From positions 947,830 to 1,011,829 of the forward strand of contig NZ_VEFR01000001.1 of assembly GCF_007679035.1 (NCBI RefSeq): DNA of 64,000 bases, given 5' to 3'. This stretch comes from Agrococcus jejuensis (lineage in GTDB: Bacteria > Actinomycetota > Actinomycetes > Actinomycetales > Microbacteriaceae). Below, piece by piece: positions 1-8,824 of this stretch (position 1 is the first letter of the stretch; the number at the start of each line of letters is the position of its first letter). A program made the position numbers and the translations under genes. Below the pieces are notes generated by a model, which had not been told where the DNA came from, did not search any database, and saw nothing but the letters and a program-made list of their open reading frames with translations.

Positions 1-524
1 GACGAGACGATGCTCACGACGATGTAGGTGCTGCCGGCCCGCACGCGCTCTCGGGGCGCGCCGAGCGTCAGCAGCACGTACGAGGCGAACAGCAGCATCT
101 CGAAGCCGACGAACAGGTTGAAGAGGTCGCCGGAGAGGAAGGCGTTCGCGACGCCCGCCGAGAGCACGAGGTACGTGGGGTGGAAGATCGACACGGGCGC
201 CTGCGACGTGCCCGCATCCTGGTCCTGCCGCGTCGCGAACACGAGCACCGTGATCGTCACGATGCTCGACACGAGCACCATGAGCGACGACAGCCGATCG
301 GCGACGAGCACGATGCCGAGCCCCTCGGGCCATGCCCCGACCCAGAGCGCCTGCGGGCCCTCGGTGGACTGCCACACGAGCAGCGCGGCCACGACGAGCA
401 CGAGCGTCAGCGACGTCGCCGACACGATGCGCTGCACGCGCGGGCTGCGCGGGAAGCACATGGCGATGCCTGCGCCGATGAGCGGCAGCAGCACCGGCAG
501 CGGGATGAGGTTCACGGCGTCCAT
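1..524 (-). CDS. mnhD: Na+/H+ antiporter subunit D, N-terminal part (runs off the window)
   Basis: Membrane subunit of the Mrp/Mnh multi-subunit cation/proton antiporter, related to the proton-pumping ND4/ND5 subunits of complex I. About 174 residues are present. They begin MDAVNLIPLPVLLPLIGAG and hold several hydrophobic segments plus the family stretch NAFLSGDLFNLFVGFEMLL, which carries the conserved membrane glutamate. The ATG at 524-522 overlaps the TGA of the upstream mnhC gene (ATGA), so translation is coupled. The 3' end, and presumably mnhEFG, lie before base 1. The family call is firm from subunit order and motif. Confidence 0.93.
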   Translation of the reverse strand, partial: MDAVNLIPLPVLLPLIGAGIAMCFPRSPRVQRIVSATSLTLVLVVAALLVWQSTEGPQALWVGAWPEGLGIVLVADRLSSLMVLVSSIVTITVLVFATRQDQDAGTSQAPVSIFHPTYLVLSAGVANAFLSGDLFNLFVGFEMLLFASYVLLTLGAPRERVRAGSTYIVVSIVS

Positions 525-1069
525 CAGCCTCTCCCCTCCGGATCGATCGTCTGCTCGCTGTCGCTGTGGTCGGCGCCGGGCGCCGGCAGATGCTCGTGCG
601 CGGCGTCGTCGGGCAGGGCGGCCTCCGGCACGGCGTCGGGCGCCTGCACGCCGCCGGACTCGGTGTCGTCGTCGACGCCCGGCCGCTCCGCGAACGATGC
701 CGACGTCATGTCCGCCTCGGCGCGACGGCGCACGAGCGCGTCCTCGACGTCGTCGGCGACCTCGTCGTGCCCGTCGAGCTGGAACGAGCGGTACGACAGC
801 GCGAGCATGAAGGCGCTCGCGGCGAGCGAGATGACGATGGCGGTGAGCACGAACGCCTGCGGCAGCGGGTCGGCGATCTCCTCGCGGCCCTCGCCGATGA
901 TCGGCGCGCGCCCCGCGGCACCGCTGGCGACGAGGAACAGCAGGTTGACGCCGTTCGACGCGAGGATCACGCCGGCCATGATGCGCAGGATCGATCGCTC
1001 GAGGATGAGGTAGACGCCGCAGGCGATGAGGATGCCGCCTGCGACGACGAGGGCGAGGCTCGGGATCAC
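524..1069 (-). CDS. mnhC: Na+/H+ antiporter subunit C (NuoK-like)
   Basis: NuoK-type subunit of the Mrp antiporter, 181 aa. The first ~100 residues hold three membrane helices (GGILIACGVYLILERS, IMAGVILASNGVNLLFLV, AFVLTAIVISLAASAFMLAL), including the ExxxNxxNL-like pattern of the family. Residues after ~115 form an acidic, proline-rich cytoplasmic tail that most MnhC proteins lack. The GTG start at 1069 overlaps the TGA of mnhA (GTGA), and the stop overlaps the ATG of mnhD. No other start codon lies between these overlaps. Confidence 0.93.
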   Translation of the reverse strand: MIPSLALVVAGGILIACGVYLILERSILRIMAGVILASNGVNLLFLVASGAAGRAPIIGEGREEIADPLPQAFVLTAIVISLAASAFMLALSYRSFQLDGHDEVADDVEDALVRRRAEADMTSASFAERPGVDDDTESGGVQAPDAVPEAALPDDAAHEHLPAPGADHSDSEQTIDPEGRG

Positions 1070-3942
1070 GACGACTCCCCCGTCCGGGCTCGGTCGGACG
1101 ATGCGACGGGCACGGGTGCGACGCCCTGGCGCACCTGCACGTCGATGCCGGCGCCGAGGCTGCGCACGAAGTCGAGCATGGCGCCGACGACGATGAGGTA
1201 GACGCCGACGTCGAACACGACGGTCGTCACGAGGTAGGACTCGCCCAGCACGGGCAGGTCGAGGTCGATGCGGTACGACTCGCCGATGCGTCCGCCGACC
1301 AGCACGGGCCAGAGCATGCTCGCGGCAGCGGTCGCGATGCCGACGCCCAGCAGGCGGCCCGCGTCGAACGGCGCGGCGTTCGCGAGCTCGTCGCGGCCGG
1401 CCGCGAGGTACCGCAGCGCGATGGCAAGACCGCCCACGAGGCCGCCTGCGAAGCCGCCGCCGGGCAGGTTGTGGCCGACGAGCAGCAGGTAGATCGAGAC
1501 GACGATCATGACCGGGAACATGAGGCGCGTCATCATCTCGAGCACGGGCGCGGCCTCGGGCGCGTCGATGCCGCGTCCGCCGCGCAGGAAGGCGCTGGAT
1601 CGGCCGCCGCTCGCGTCCGGTCGGCCGCGGTCGCCGCGCAGCGTGCCGCGCGGATCGGCGGAGCGCGTGCGGATGAAGATGAGGCTCGCGACGCCCGTGG
1701 CGGCGACGAGCAGCACGGCGATCTCGCCGAGCGTGTCCCAGGCGCGGATGTCGACGAGGGTGACGTTGACGATGTTCGAGCCGTAGCCGAAGTCGTAGGC
1801 GCGCTCGTAGAAGCGGTCGGAGATCGGGGTGTCGATGCGCGAGCCTGCGGCCGCGACGGCGATGAGCGACGCGACGGCGCCCACGCCGACGGCGAGCGCG
1901 GCGCGGAGCCAGCGCCCGGACTTCAGCGGACGGTTCGTGAAGTACTTCGGCTGCCTGCGCAGCACGAGCACGAGCAGCACGAGCAGCACGGTCTCGCACA
2001 GCACCTGCGTGAGCGCGAGGTCGGGGGCGCCGTGGAGCAGGAAGAGCAGCGCGACGCCGTAGCCGACGACCGACAGCAGCATGAACGTCTTGAGGCGACC
2101 GCGGGTGTTGGCGGCGAAGATCGCCGCGACGGCGACGGCGGCGACGACGACGAGCTGCGCCGGGCTGTCGGCGAGCCGCACGGGCTGGATGAAGGAGCCC
2201 GTGGCGAGCACGACCACGCCGGGCAGCGCGACGACGGCGGCGAGGATCGTGGAGACGTGCAGGGGCAGCGAGCCCGTCTGCGTGCGGCCCGTCACCTCGA
2301 CGGCGAGGCGGTCGATGCCGCGGATCAGCCCGCGGAAGCCGCGCTCGAACGGGTCGACGAGCTCGTGGTCGCGGAGGCGACGACCGAGGCTGAGCCAGAC
2401 GAGGGTGCCGACGACGAGCGCGGCGAGCGTGAGCAGCAGCGGCACGGTGACGCCGTGCCAGAGCGCGAGGCGCTCGATGTCGTCGGCGCCGAGCGCCGGC
2501 TGGAACGCGGGCTCGAGCACGCGGGTCACGGCCTCGCCCGCGAAGCCGAGCCCGAGGCCCGCGGCCGCGAGGGCAGCGGGGAACGCGACCATCGGCCACG
2601 CGAGGTCGCCCGACGCGGTGGCCTCGTCGCGGCGGCGGCCGAGGAAGACCGTGACGGTGAGGCGCAGCGTGTACGCGACCGTCATCGCGGCGCCGACGGC
2701 GAGCGCGACGAGCGCGACGTAGCCGACCCACGGGTCGAGCCCGTCCATGTGCGCCGCGTGCTCGGCGGCGGCGAGGCCCGACTCCTTCGCGACGAACGCG
2801 AAGGCCGGGGGCACGCCCGCCATCGCCGCGGCCGCGACGAACGCCGCGATGGCGAGCACCGGATGCTCGCGACCGACGCCACCGAGCCTGCGCAGGTCGC
2901 GCGTGCCGTACGTGCGGTCGACGGCGCCGACGACCATGAAGAGCGCCGCCTTGAACATCGCGTGCGCCGCGAGCATCGCGAGACCCGCGAGCATCGCCTG
3001 CGCGGTGCCGATGCCGAGGATCGTGATGAGCAGGCCGAGCTGGCTGACGGTGCCGTGGGCGAGCAGCACCTTCGCATCCGTCTGCTTCAACGCCCGCGCG
3101 GCGCCGAGCAGCATGGTCACGGCGCCGAGCACGATGAGCGAGGGACGCCACCACGGCAGGTCCGCGAAGGCGGGCGTGAGCACGGCGACGAGGAAGACGC
3201 CGGCCTTCACCATCGCGGCGGCGTGCAGGAAGGCGGAGACGGGCGTCGGCGCCGCCATGGCGCCCGGCAGCCAGAACTGGAAGGGCACGATCGCCGACTT
3301 CGCGAGCGCGCCGACGACGGCGAGGGCGATGCCGATCGATGCGACGGCGGTCTGCGGCGCGTCCGCGAGCACGGCGGCGAGCGAGAGCGACCCGGCCTCG
3401 TGGCCGACCATGAGCACGCCGACGAGCAGCGAGAGTCCGCCGATCGTCGTGACCACGAGGGCCGAGTGGGCGGCGATGCGCGTCTTGCGCACGTGGTGGT
3501 TGAGGCCCACGAGCAGGTAGCTGAAGACCGTCGTGAGCTCCCAGAACACCACGAGCAGCACGAGGTCGTCGGAGAGGACGAGACCGAGCATGCTGCCTGC
3601 GAACCCGGTGAGCAGGCCGACGGTGCGCGGTGCGAGCGACCTCGAGCGGAAGTACCACGCGCAGTAGGCGAAGATCAGGGCGCCGACGCCCGTCACGACC
3701 ATCGCGAGCAGCCACGCGGGAGGCGTGAGTCGCAGGTCGAGCGCGACGCCGAGCGTCGGCATCCACTCGAGCCGCTCCTGCAGCAGCTGCCCGTCGGCGA
3801 CGGCGGGCGCCTGGAGCGCGAACCAGACGGCGCCGACCGCGCTGAGCGCGGCGGGGATGAGGAAGACCCGTCGACCGAGACGTGCGCTGAGCACGCTGGA
3901 GAGCAACGCCACGATGGCGTAGGCGGCGACGAGTGCGAGCAC
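1066..3942 (-). CDS. mnhA: Na+/H+ antiporter subunit A with fused subunit B domain
   Basis: Large subunit of the Mrp antiporter, 958 aa, GTG start. The N-terminal two thirds is the ND5-like channel: FWELTTVFSYLLVG holds the conserved membrane Glu near residue 139, and PTPVSAFLHAAAMVKAG is the signature of the proton-translocating core. From about residue 791 (GIDAPEAAPVLEMM...) to the end the sequence matches a stand-alone MnhB subunit (LVGHNLPGGGFAGGLVGG). This is the AB fusion usual in actinobacteria, so no separate mnhB is expected. It is the first gene of the leftward operon. The 224 bp upstream, shared with a divergent lipoprotein gene, must hold the promoter, but I see no clear one. Confidence 0.95.
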   Translation of the reverse strand: MLALVAAYAIVALLSSVLSARLGRRVFLIPAALSAVGAVWFALQAPAVADGQLLQERLEWMPTLGVALDLRLTPPAWLLAMVVTGVGALIFAYCAWYFRSRSLAPRTVGLLTGFAGSMLGLVLSDDLVLLVVFWELTTVFSYLLVGLNHHVRKTRIAAHSALVVTTIGGLSLLVGVLMVGHEAGSLSLAAVLADAPQTAVASIGIALAVVGALAKSAIVPFQFWLPGAMAAPTPVSAFLHAAAMVKAGVFLVAVLTPAFADLPWWRPSLIVLGAVTMLLGAARALKQTDAKVLLAHGTVSQLGLLITILGIGTAQAMLAGLAMLAAHAMFKAALFMVVGAVDRTYGTRDLRRLGGVGREHPVLAIAAFVAAAAMAGVPPAFAFVAKESGLAAAEHAAHMDGLDPWVGYVALVALAVGAAMTVAYTLRLTVTVFLGRRRDEATASGDLAWPMVAFPAALAAAGLGLGFAGEAVTRVLEPAFQPALGADDIERLALWHGVTVPLLLTLAALVVGTLVWLSLGRRLRDHELVDPFERGFRGLIRGIDRLAVEVTGRTQTGSLPLHVSTILAAVVALPGVVVLATGSFIQPVRLADSPAQLVVVAAVAVAAIFAANTRGRLKTFMLLSVVGYGVALLFLLHGAPDLALTQVLCETVLLVLLVLVLRRQPKYFTNRPLKSGRWLRAALAVGVGAVASLIAVAAAGSRIDTPISDRFYERAYDFGYGSNIVNVTLVDIRAWDTLGEIAVLLVAATGVASLIFIRTRSADPRGTLRGDRGRPDASGGRSSAFLRGGRGIDAPEAAPVLEMMTRLMFPVMIVVSIYLLLVGHNLPGGGFAGGLVGGLAIALRYLAAGRDELANAAPFDAGRLLGVGIATAAASMLWPVLVGGRIGESYRIDLDLPVLGESYLVTTVVFDVGVYLIVVGAMLDFVRSLGAGIDVQVRQGVAPVPVASSDRARTGESS

Positions 3943-4166
3943 GGCGGCCTCTCTCGCGTCTGCACGACACGGATGGGGTCGGAGTGTCCTCCCAGCATAC
4001 CGTCAGCGGCATGCAAGTGCGTCGACAGCCGGGGCATCGGTGCTCGCCGACGGCGAACGCCGCCTTCGTGTGCGATCGGCGCCGGGGGACGTGCTGCTCC
4101 GCCACCCCTTGTGCGACCGGCGCACCGCGGTCCTACGCTTCGCTCATCCGCGTGGAAGGAGGCGCC

Positions 4167-4757
4167 ATGTCCCAGCGCCGTGTCCTCGCCGTCGGCCTCG
4201 CAGCCGTGCTCGCTGCGGCGCTCGCCGGCTGCATCCAGCTGCCGACGGTCGCGCCCGTCGCGTCATCGCCGGCACCGACCTCGGCCGCGCCGACGTCGAG
4301 CGCGCCCGAGACCTCCGCCGCGCCCACGCCGACCGAGACCGAGACCGAGGAGCCCGATCCCGGCGCAGGCGGCCTCGGTCCCTTCACCGTCGACGACGGC
4401 GCCGGCGACACGTGGACCTACACGGTCACGGGCTACGAGCTGCCGACGCAGATCGAGTCGGGATCCGTGCCGGCGGGCATGGAGGCGGTGTCGCTCATCA
4501 TCGACGCGACGCACGACGCGGGCTCCGCGTCGTTCAACACGTGCTTCGAGGTGCAGGTCGTCACGGCGTCGGGCACGTACAGCTCGGGCGACGAGGCCTC
4601 GGCCGGCGTCACCGCCGTCAACGACACCTACTTCCTCAGCGAGTCGTTCACCGAGGGCCGCGCGATCGTCGCAGTGCCCACGGGCACGACGAGCGGGTCG
4701 TTCGTCGTGATCTCGCGCTTCGGCGACGACGTGCGGGAGTTCCCCTTCTCGGAGTGA
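4167..4757 (+). CDS. secreted lipoprotein with Ser/Thr/Pro-rich linker, unknown function
   Basis: A 196-aa exported lipoprotein. Residues 1-22 are a lipoprotein signal ending in the lipobox LAGC. A low-complexity Ala/Ser/Thr/Pro/Glu linker follows (SSPAPTSAAPTSSAPETSA and on), then a ~120-residue beta-rich domain (GPFTVDDGAGDTWTYTVTGYE...) resembling the immunoglobulin-like DUF4352 fold of other actinobacterial lipoproteins. That family link is by pattern only. A strong Shine-Dalgarno (GGAAGGAGG, 4154-4162) fixes the ATG, although the frame is open further upstream. It is divergent from mnhA and convergent with the peroxidase gene. Confidence 0.85.
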   Translation: MSQRRVLAVGLAAVLAAALAGCIQLPTVAPVASSPAPTSAAPTSSAPETSAAPTPTETETEEPDPGAGGLGPFTVDDGAGDTWTYTVTGYELPTQIESGSVPAGMEAVSLIIDATHDAGSASFNTCFEVQVVTASGTYSSGDEASAGVTAVNDTYFLSESFTEGRAIVAVPTGTTSGSFVVISRFGDDVREFPFSE

Positions 4758-4771
4758 AGGTCGGGCGCGCG

Positions 4772-5251
4772 TCAGGCCGCGAGCGCGCGCTCGACGTCGG
4801 CCGCGATGTCCTTGGGCTCGACCGTGGGCGCGTAGCGCTTCACGACCGCGCCATCGCGTCCGACGAGGAACTTCGTGAAGTTCCACTTGATCGCGTCGCC
4901 GAGGATGCCGCCCTTCTCCTTGCGGAGCCACTGGAACAGCGGGTCGGCGTCCTTGCCGTTCACCGCGACCTTCGTCGAGAGCGGGAACGTGACGCCGTAG
5001 TTCACCTGGCAGAACTCGGCGATCGCGGAGTCGTCGCCCGTCTCCTGCTTGAACTGGTCGGACGGGAAGCCGAGCACGACGAGGCCCTGCTCGCCGTACG
5101 TGCGGTAGAGCTCCTCGAGGCCCTCGTACTGGGGCGTGAAGCCGCACGACGACGCGGTGTTCACGACGAGCACCACCTGCCCTGCGTAGTCGGCGAGCGA
5201 CTGCTCGGCGCCGTCGTTCCTGGTCATGCTGAAGTCGGCGATCGTCGTCAT
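4772..5251 (-). CDS. glutathione peroxidase-family thiol peroxidase
   Basis: Peroxide-reducing enzyme of the GPx family, 159 aa, full length and cytoplasmic. The catalytic Cys36 sits in NTASSCGFTPQY, and the Gln and Trp of the tetrad are in FPSDQF and KWNFTKFLV. Actinobacterial members normally use thioredoxin or mycoredoxin rather than glutathione. Cys81 (EFCQVNYGVTFP) is at the place of the resolving cysteine of two-Cys, thioredoxin-dependent GPx enzymes. The middle cysteine of the usual FPCNQF is a serine here. The ATG has a moderate upstream purine stretch. It is convergent with the lipoprotein gene. Confidence 0.93.
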   Translation of the reverse strand: MTTIADFSMTRNDGAEQSLADYAGQVVLVVNTASSCGFTPQYEGLEELYRTYGEQGLVVLGFPSDQFKQETGDDSAIAEFCQVNYGVTFPLSTKVAVNGKDADPLFQWLRKEKGGILGDAIKWNFTKFLVGRDGAVVKRYAPTVEPKDIAADVERALAA

Positions 5252-5284
5252 GGCGCCAGCCTGCTCCCGCTTCCTCTGCGTCGC

Positions 5285-6850
5285 CTATGCGCGATCGCGC
5301 GTGGCAGGCACGGCGAGCTCGATGGGACCGAGCGCGGCGGTCGCGACCTCCTGCGACACCGCCTCCCCTCCCCTGCGCGCGAAGAACGCGCGGCCCTCGG
5401 TGAGGTACCAGACGATCATGAGCACGATGCCGACGAGGAAGAGCCCGATCGCGATCGCGAGCGGCGCGCCGACGCCGAGGATGGGGGTGCCCGAGTAGGA
5501 CGCCTCGGGATCGGCCTGCTCGATCGCGGCGGCGACGAGCAGCACGAGCAGCACGACCGACCCGACCGCGGGGCCGACCCCCACCAGCAGGAAGCCGCGC
5601 ACGCTCTTCAGCAACGCGTGCCGCCAGTAGATGACGCAGGCGATGCCCGTGAGCGCGTAGTAGAACGCGACGACGATCGACAGCGCCGTGAGCGAGTCGA
5701 ACAGGAAGTTCTCGCTCACGATCGACGCGACGACGTACCAGACAATGGCGACGACGCCAATGACCCACGTGCCGAACGCGGGCGTCTCGAAGCGCTCGTG
5801 CACCTTCGCGAAGGCCTTCGGGAACGCGCCCGCGACGGCCATCGACAGCGAGGTGCGGGATGCGGGCAGGATCGTCGTCTGCGTCGACGCGAGGCCCGAG
5901 ATGATGATCGACAGCACGAGGATCCAGCCGAACGGGCCCATGACCTGGCTGGCGACGGCGCCGAAGAGACCCGCGTCGTCGTCGTACGCCTCGACCGCCG
6001 AGAGGCCCGCGACGCCGATGATCGCGATGGCGGTCGTGAGGTAGGTCACGAGCAGCAGCACCGTCGAGACGATGCCGGCGAGGCCCGGCGCCGTGGCGGA
6101 GTCCTTCGACTCCTCCGACAGGTTGACCGCCGACTCCCAGCCCCAGTAGATGAAGACGCCCAGCAGCATGCCGGCGATGAGCGCGCTCGGCTCGACGCCG
6201 ACGGGGTTGAGCCAGTCGAGCGAGAACGTGGGCGCGTCGGCGGCGACGTTCCCCGTCGCCATCGCCGCGATGCCGAGGCCGGCGAACAGCAGCACGGCGC
6301 CGACCTGCGCGAGCACCATGACGCGCTGCACCATCGCCGACAGCTCGGTGCCGATGACGCAGATGAGCGTCATGACGACGATGATCACCACCGCGAGCGC
6401 CACGACGATCCACCGCGTGTCGCGCAGGTCGTGGAGGCCGACGATGTCGAGCAGGTAGTACGCCGAGACGTCGGCCTGCGCGCCGATCACGAGCACGCCG
6501 GTCGTGAAGATGGCCCAGCCGCCCATCCAGCCGACCCACGGACCCATGGCCCTCGTGACCCACGAGAACGTCGTGCCGCAGTCCTGGTCGGCGCGGTTCA
6601 TGTACGAGAACGCCCCGGCGATGAGGAACATGGGGATGAACGACACGAGCAGCACCGCGGGGGCCTTGACGCCGACGATGACGACGATCGAGCCGAGCAC
6701 CGCCGCGAGCGAGTAGGCGGGCGCCGTGGAGTCGAGCCCGATGGCGAGGCCGTCCCAGAAGCCGATGGCGTTGGCCTTGAGGCCCTTGCCGCTGCGCTCG
6801 GGCTGCGTGGCCGGGGCCGCTGCGCTCGTGGCCTCGTCGGATGCCGACAT
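5285..6850 (-). CDS. APC-family amino acid permease
   Basis: Amino-acid/proton symporter of the APC superfamily, 521 aa, about 12-13 membrane helices. The N-terminal signature is GFWDGLAIGLDSTAPAYSLAA, with the unwound first-helix motif. A second conserved stretch is YWGWESAVNLSEESKDS, typical of the actinobacterial branch of this family. The substrate cannot be read from sequence. The ATG at 6850 has an AAGGAGG Shine-Dalgarno at good spacing; the frame is open for another 860 bases upstream but that part lies antisense to the next gene. It is divergent from the LOG-like gene. Confidence 0.9.
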   Translation of the reverse strand: MSASDEATSAAAPATQPERSGKGLKANAIGFWDGLAIGLDSTAPAYSLAAVLGSIVVIVGVKAPAVLLVSFIPMFLIAGAFSYMNRADQDCGTTFSWVTRAMGPWVGWMGGWAIFTTGVLVIGAQADVSAYYLLDIVGLHDLRDTRWIVVALAVVIIVVMTLICVIGTELSAMVQRVMVLAQVGAVLLFAGLGIAAMATGNVAADAPTFSLDWLNPVGVEPSALIAGMLLGVFIYWGWESAVNLSEESKDSATAPGLAGIVSTVLLLVTYLTTAIAIIGVAGLSAVEAYDDDAGLFGAVASQVMGPFGWILVLSIIISGLASTQTTILPASRTSLSMAVAGAFPKAFAKVHERFETPAFGTWVIGVVAIVWYVVASIVSENFLFDSLTALSIVVAFYYALTGIACVIYWRHALLKSVRGFLLVGVGPAVGSVVLLVLLVAAAIEQADPEASYSGTPILGVGAPLAIAIGLFLVGIVLMIVWYLTEGRAFFARRGGEAVSQEVATAALGPIELAVPATRDRA

Positions 6851-6930
6851 GGCGCCTCCTTCGCTCGTGGTGCGATTCTGCACCCTCGACCGCCCCGCGC
6901 ACGCTCGGCTCGTGCGCGGTCCCCCATCGC

Positions 6931-6936
6931 TAGGCT
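6931..6936 (+). promoter_or_regulatory. -10 box, likely leaderless start
   Basis: TAGGCT ends 7 nt before the ATG of the LOG-like gene and there is no Shine-Dalgarno, so the transcript probably begins at or next to the start codon. The motif is identical to those before the genes starting at 24858, 43257 and 59286. Confidence 0.6.
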
Positions 6937-6943
6937 CGCGCCC

Positions 6944-8047
6944 ATGCGCGCCGAGCACGGACGGATCGTCGACGTCGACTCCCTCGACCAGCTGGATCGG
7001 CTGCTCGTGCGCGGGGCCCGCGCCATGACGGGATGGCGGCTGCAGGACCTCGACCTGCGCGAGCGGGACGAGCAGCTGCGGCAGCTCGATCCGCAGGGCG
7101 CCGTGCTGCTGGGGTGCGACCTGACGCCCGAGCAGGAGGCCTGGCTCGTCACGGGCGGCGCGCTCGTGTTCCGCGACGTGCCCGAGACCCCGTTCAACGC
7201 GTACCGGTCGACGCTGTACTCGCCCGACGAGCTGCTCGACGTGCCGCCGGAGCAGCACGAGCGCAGCCTGGACGCGCGCGTGTACGTGTGGTCGCGGCAG
7301 CGGTCGCGCGACGTGGCGCACACGCTCGCGGCGGCGATGCACGACCACGCGATCGACGACGCGCTCGCGGCGTGGGTGCGCGGTCGCCGCGTCGTCGGCG
7401 TCATGGGCGGGCATCGCGTGCAGCGCGACGAGCCCGCCTACGCGGATGCGGCGCGCATGGGGCGGGCGCTCACGCTCGCCGGGCGCACGGTCGCGACCGG
7501 CGGCGGGCCCGGCGCGATGGAGGCGGCGAACCTCGGCGCCCGCGCCGCGGGCGTCTCCGCTGCGGTGCTCGCCGAGGCGCTCGGCATCGTGGCGACCGTG
7601 CCGACGTACGCGGGGGCGATGGCGGCCTGGCTGCGCACGGGCCTCGAGGCGCGAGCGCTGCTCGAGCCCGCATCCGACACGCTCGGCGTGCCGACGTGGC
7701 ACTACGGCCACGAGCCGCCCAACGTCTTCCAGACGGCGGCGGCGAAGTACTTCCAGAACTCGGTGCGCGAGGACCTGCTGCTGCGCGTCGCGACCGCGGG
7801 CGTCGTCGTGCTGCCCGGCGAGGGCGGCACGGTGCAGGAGATCTTCCAGGATGCGTGCGAGGTGTCGTACGCCGACGAGGCCGGCTGGACGCCCATCGTG
7901 CTCGTGGGCCGCGCGTACTGGACCGAGCGCTACCCCGCGTGGCAGCTGCTCGAGGCCGTCATGCGCGGCCGCCCGGGGGCGCAGGGCATCGCGCTCGTCG
8001 ACACGGTCGACGAGGCCGTCGAGACGCTGCTGCGCCTGGAGCGCTGA
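6944..8047 (+). CDS. LOG-like Rossmann-fold nucleotide-binding protein
   Basis: A 367-aa protein whose C-terminal ~240 residues form the lysine-decarboxylase-like/LOG fold: VVGVMGGHRVQR, ATGGGPGAMEAAN near residue 190, and LPGEGGTVQEIFQ near residue 290, which matches the PGGxGTxxE active-site motif. LOG proteins cleave nucleoside 5'-monophosphates to release the base (cytokinin activation), but this longer bacterial subfamily is uncharacterised. The N-terminal ~130 residues (DLDLRERDEQLRQLDPQGA...) are an extra domain absent from short LOG enzymes. A PGG to PGE change in the motif should be noted. Confidence 0.82.
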   Translation: MRAEHGRIVDVDSLDQLDRLLVRGARAMTGWRLQDLDLRERDEQLRQLDPQGAVLLGCDLTPEQEAWLVTGGALVFRDVPETPFNAYRSTLYSPDELLDVPPEQHERSLDARVYVWSRQRSRDVAHTLAAAMHDHAIDDALAAWVRGRRVVGVMGGHRVQRDEPAYADAARMGRALTLAGRTVATGGGPGAMEAANLGARAAGVSAAVLAEALGIVATVPTYAGAMAAWLRTGLEARALLEPASDTLGVPTWHYGHEPPNVFQTAAAKYFQNSVREDLLLRVATAGVVVLPGEGGTVQEIFQDACEVSYADEAGWTPIVLVGRAYWTERYPAWQLLEAVMRGRPGAQGIALVDTVDEAVETLLRLER

Positions 8048-8056
8048 GGCTGGACG

Positions 8057-8782
8057 TCAGGCGGTCGTCGTGCCGCGCTCGATCGAGCCTGCGATGCGCT
8101 GCTCGATGTCGGCCGCCGTCGCGTCGGGCAGCACGATGAGGCCGTCGAGCTCCGCTCGAGCGCGGCGGTAGGCGCTCTGCCGCTCGGCAGACGACGCAGC
8201 CTCGTCGATCGCGATGCCCACGAGCATCCGCGCGGTCTGCAGCCGCTTGCGCTCGACGTCGGTGAAGTCGTGCTGGGCGCGCCTGCGCGCTTCGGCGAGC
8301 GCGACCTCGAACGCATCCTCGAACCGCTCGACGGCGTCGCGGTACTCGGCCACCTGCGTGGGGTCGAGCGCGTCGCCCTCCTCGGGGCGCAGCGCATCCG
8401 CCTTGCGCTTCGCGCGATGGAAGTCGCGCGTGAGCGGCTCGCGCATGTCGGTCATGAGCGGGAAGTCGATGACCTTCGCGGCGTCGAGCTCGTGGTCGAG
8501 CCAGCGGCGCGAGACGGCGTCGTGCTGCGCCACCACGCGCTCGAGCTCGCGCGCCGCACCGTCCGGCGCTGGCGCGGACGCGCTCGCGACCCCGACGGTG
8601 GGCACGGGCGCGCCCGGGGCGACGCCGTGCCGCAGGCGCAGCCGCTCCATGCGCAGCTCGTGGCGCTCGCGACGCCCGCGCTCGAGGTAGTGGCCGACGC
8701 CGCCGATGCCCGCCCAGATGAACCCGCCGAACGGGAACACGAGCCACCAGTAGTTCCCGAGGAAGTCGAAGAAGCCATCCAC
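8057..8782 (-). CDS. membrane-anchored protein of unknown function
   Basis: A 241-aa protein with one N-terminal membrane segment (residues ~6-30, FLGNYWWLVFPFGGFIWAG). A strongly charged helical cytoplasmic region follows (YLERGRRERHELRMERLRLRH) and a long alpha-helical domain that looks coiled-coil prone. No catalytic motif is recognised. The layout suits a scaffold or signalling adaptor, but that is inference. The GTG start is 7 nt downstream of a TAGGGT box. It is convergent with the LOG-like gene (9 bp gap). Confidence 0.75.
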   Translation of the reverse strand: MDGFFDFLGNYWWLVFPFGGFIWAGIGGVGHYLERGRRERHELRMERLRLRHGVAPGAPVPTVGVASASAPAPDGAARELERVVAQHDAVSRRWLDHELDAAKVIDFPLMTDMREPLTRDFHRAKRKADALRPEEGDALDPTQVAEYRDAVERFEDAFEVALAEARRRAQHDFTDVERKRLQTARMLVGIAIDEAASSAERQSAYRRARAELDGLIVLPDATAADIEQRIAGSIERGTTTA

Positions 8783-8789
8783 GCCGCCG

Positions 8790-8795
8790 ACCCTA
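8790..8795 (-). promoter_or_regulatory. -10 box, likely leaderless start
   Basis: TAGGGT on the minus strand ends 7 nt before the GTG of the membrane-anchored protein gene. No Shine-Dalgarno is present between them. Confidence 0.55.
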
Positions 8796-8824
8796 GCCCC
8801 GCAGCCTCCACGGATGCCCCGGCG

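Noticed and set aside
1471..4710. Very long open frame on the plus strand antisense to mnhA
   Set aside because: Composition is Arg/Asp/Glu/His-rich without hydrophobic segments or motifs. It is the usual antisense shadow of a GC-rich gene; the minus-strand frame has clear MnhA motifs.
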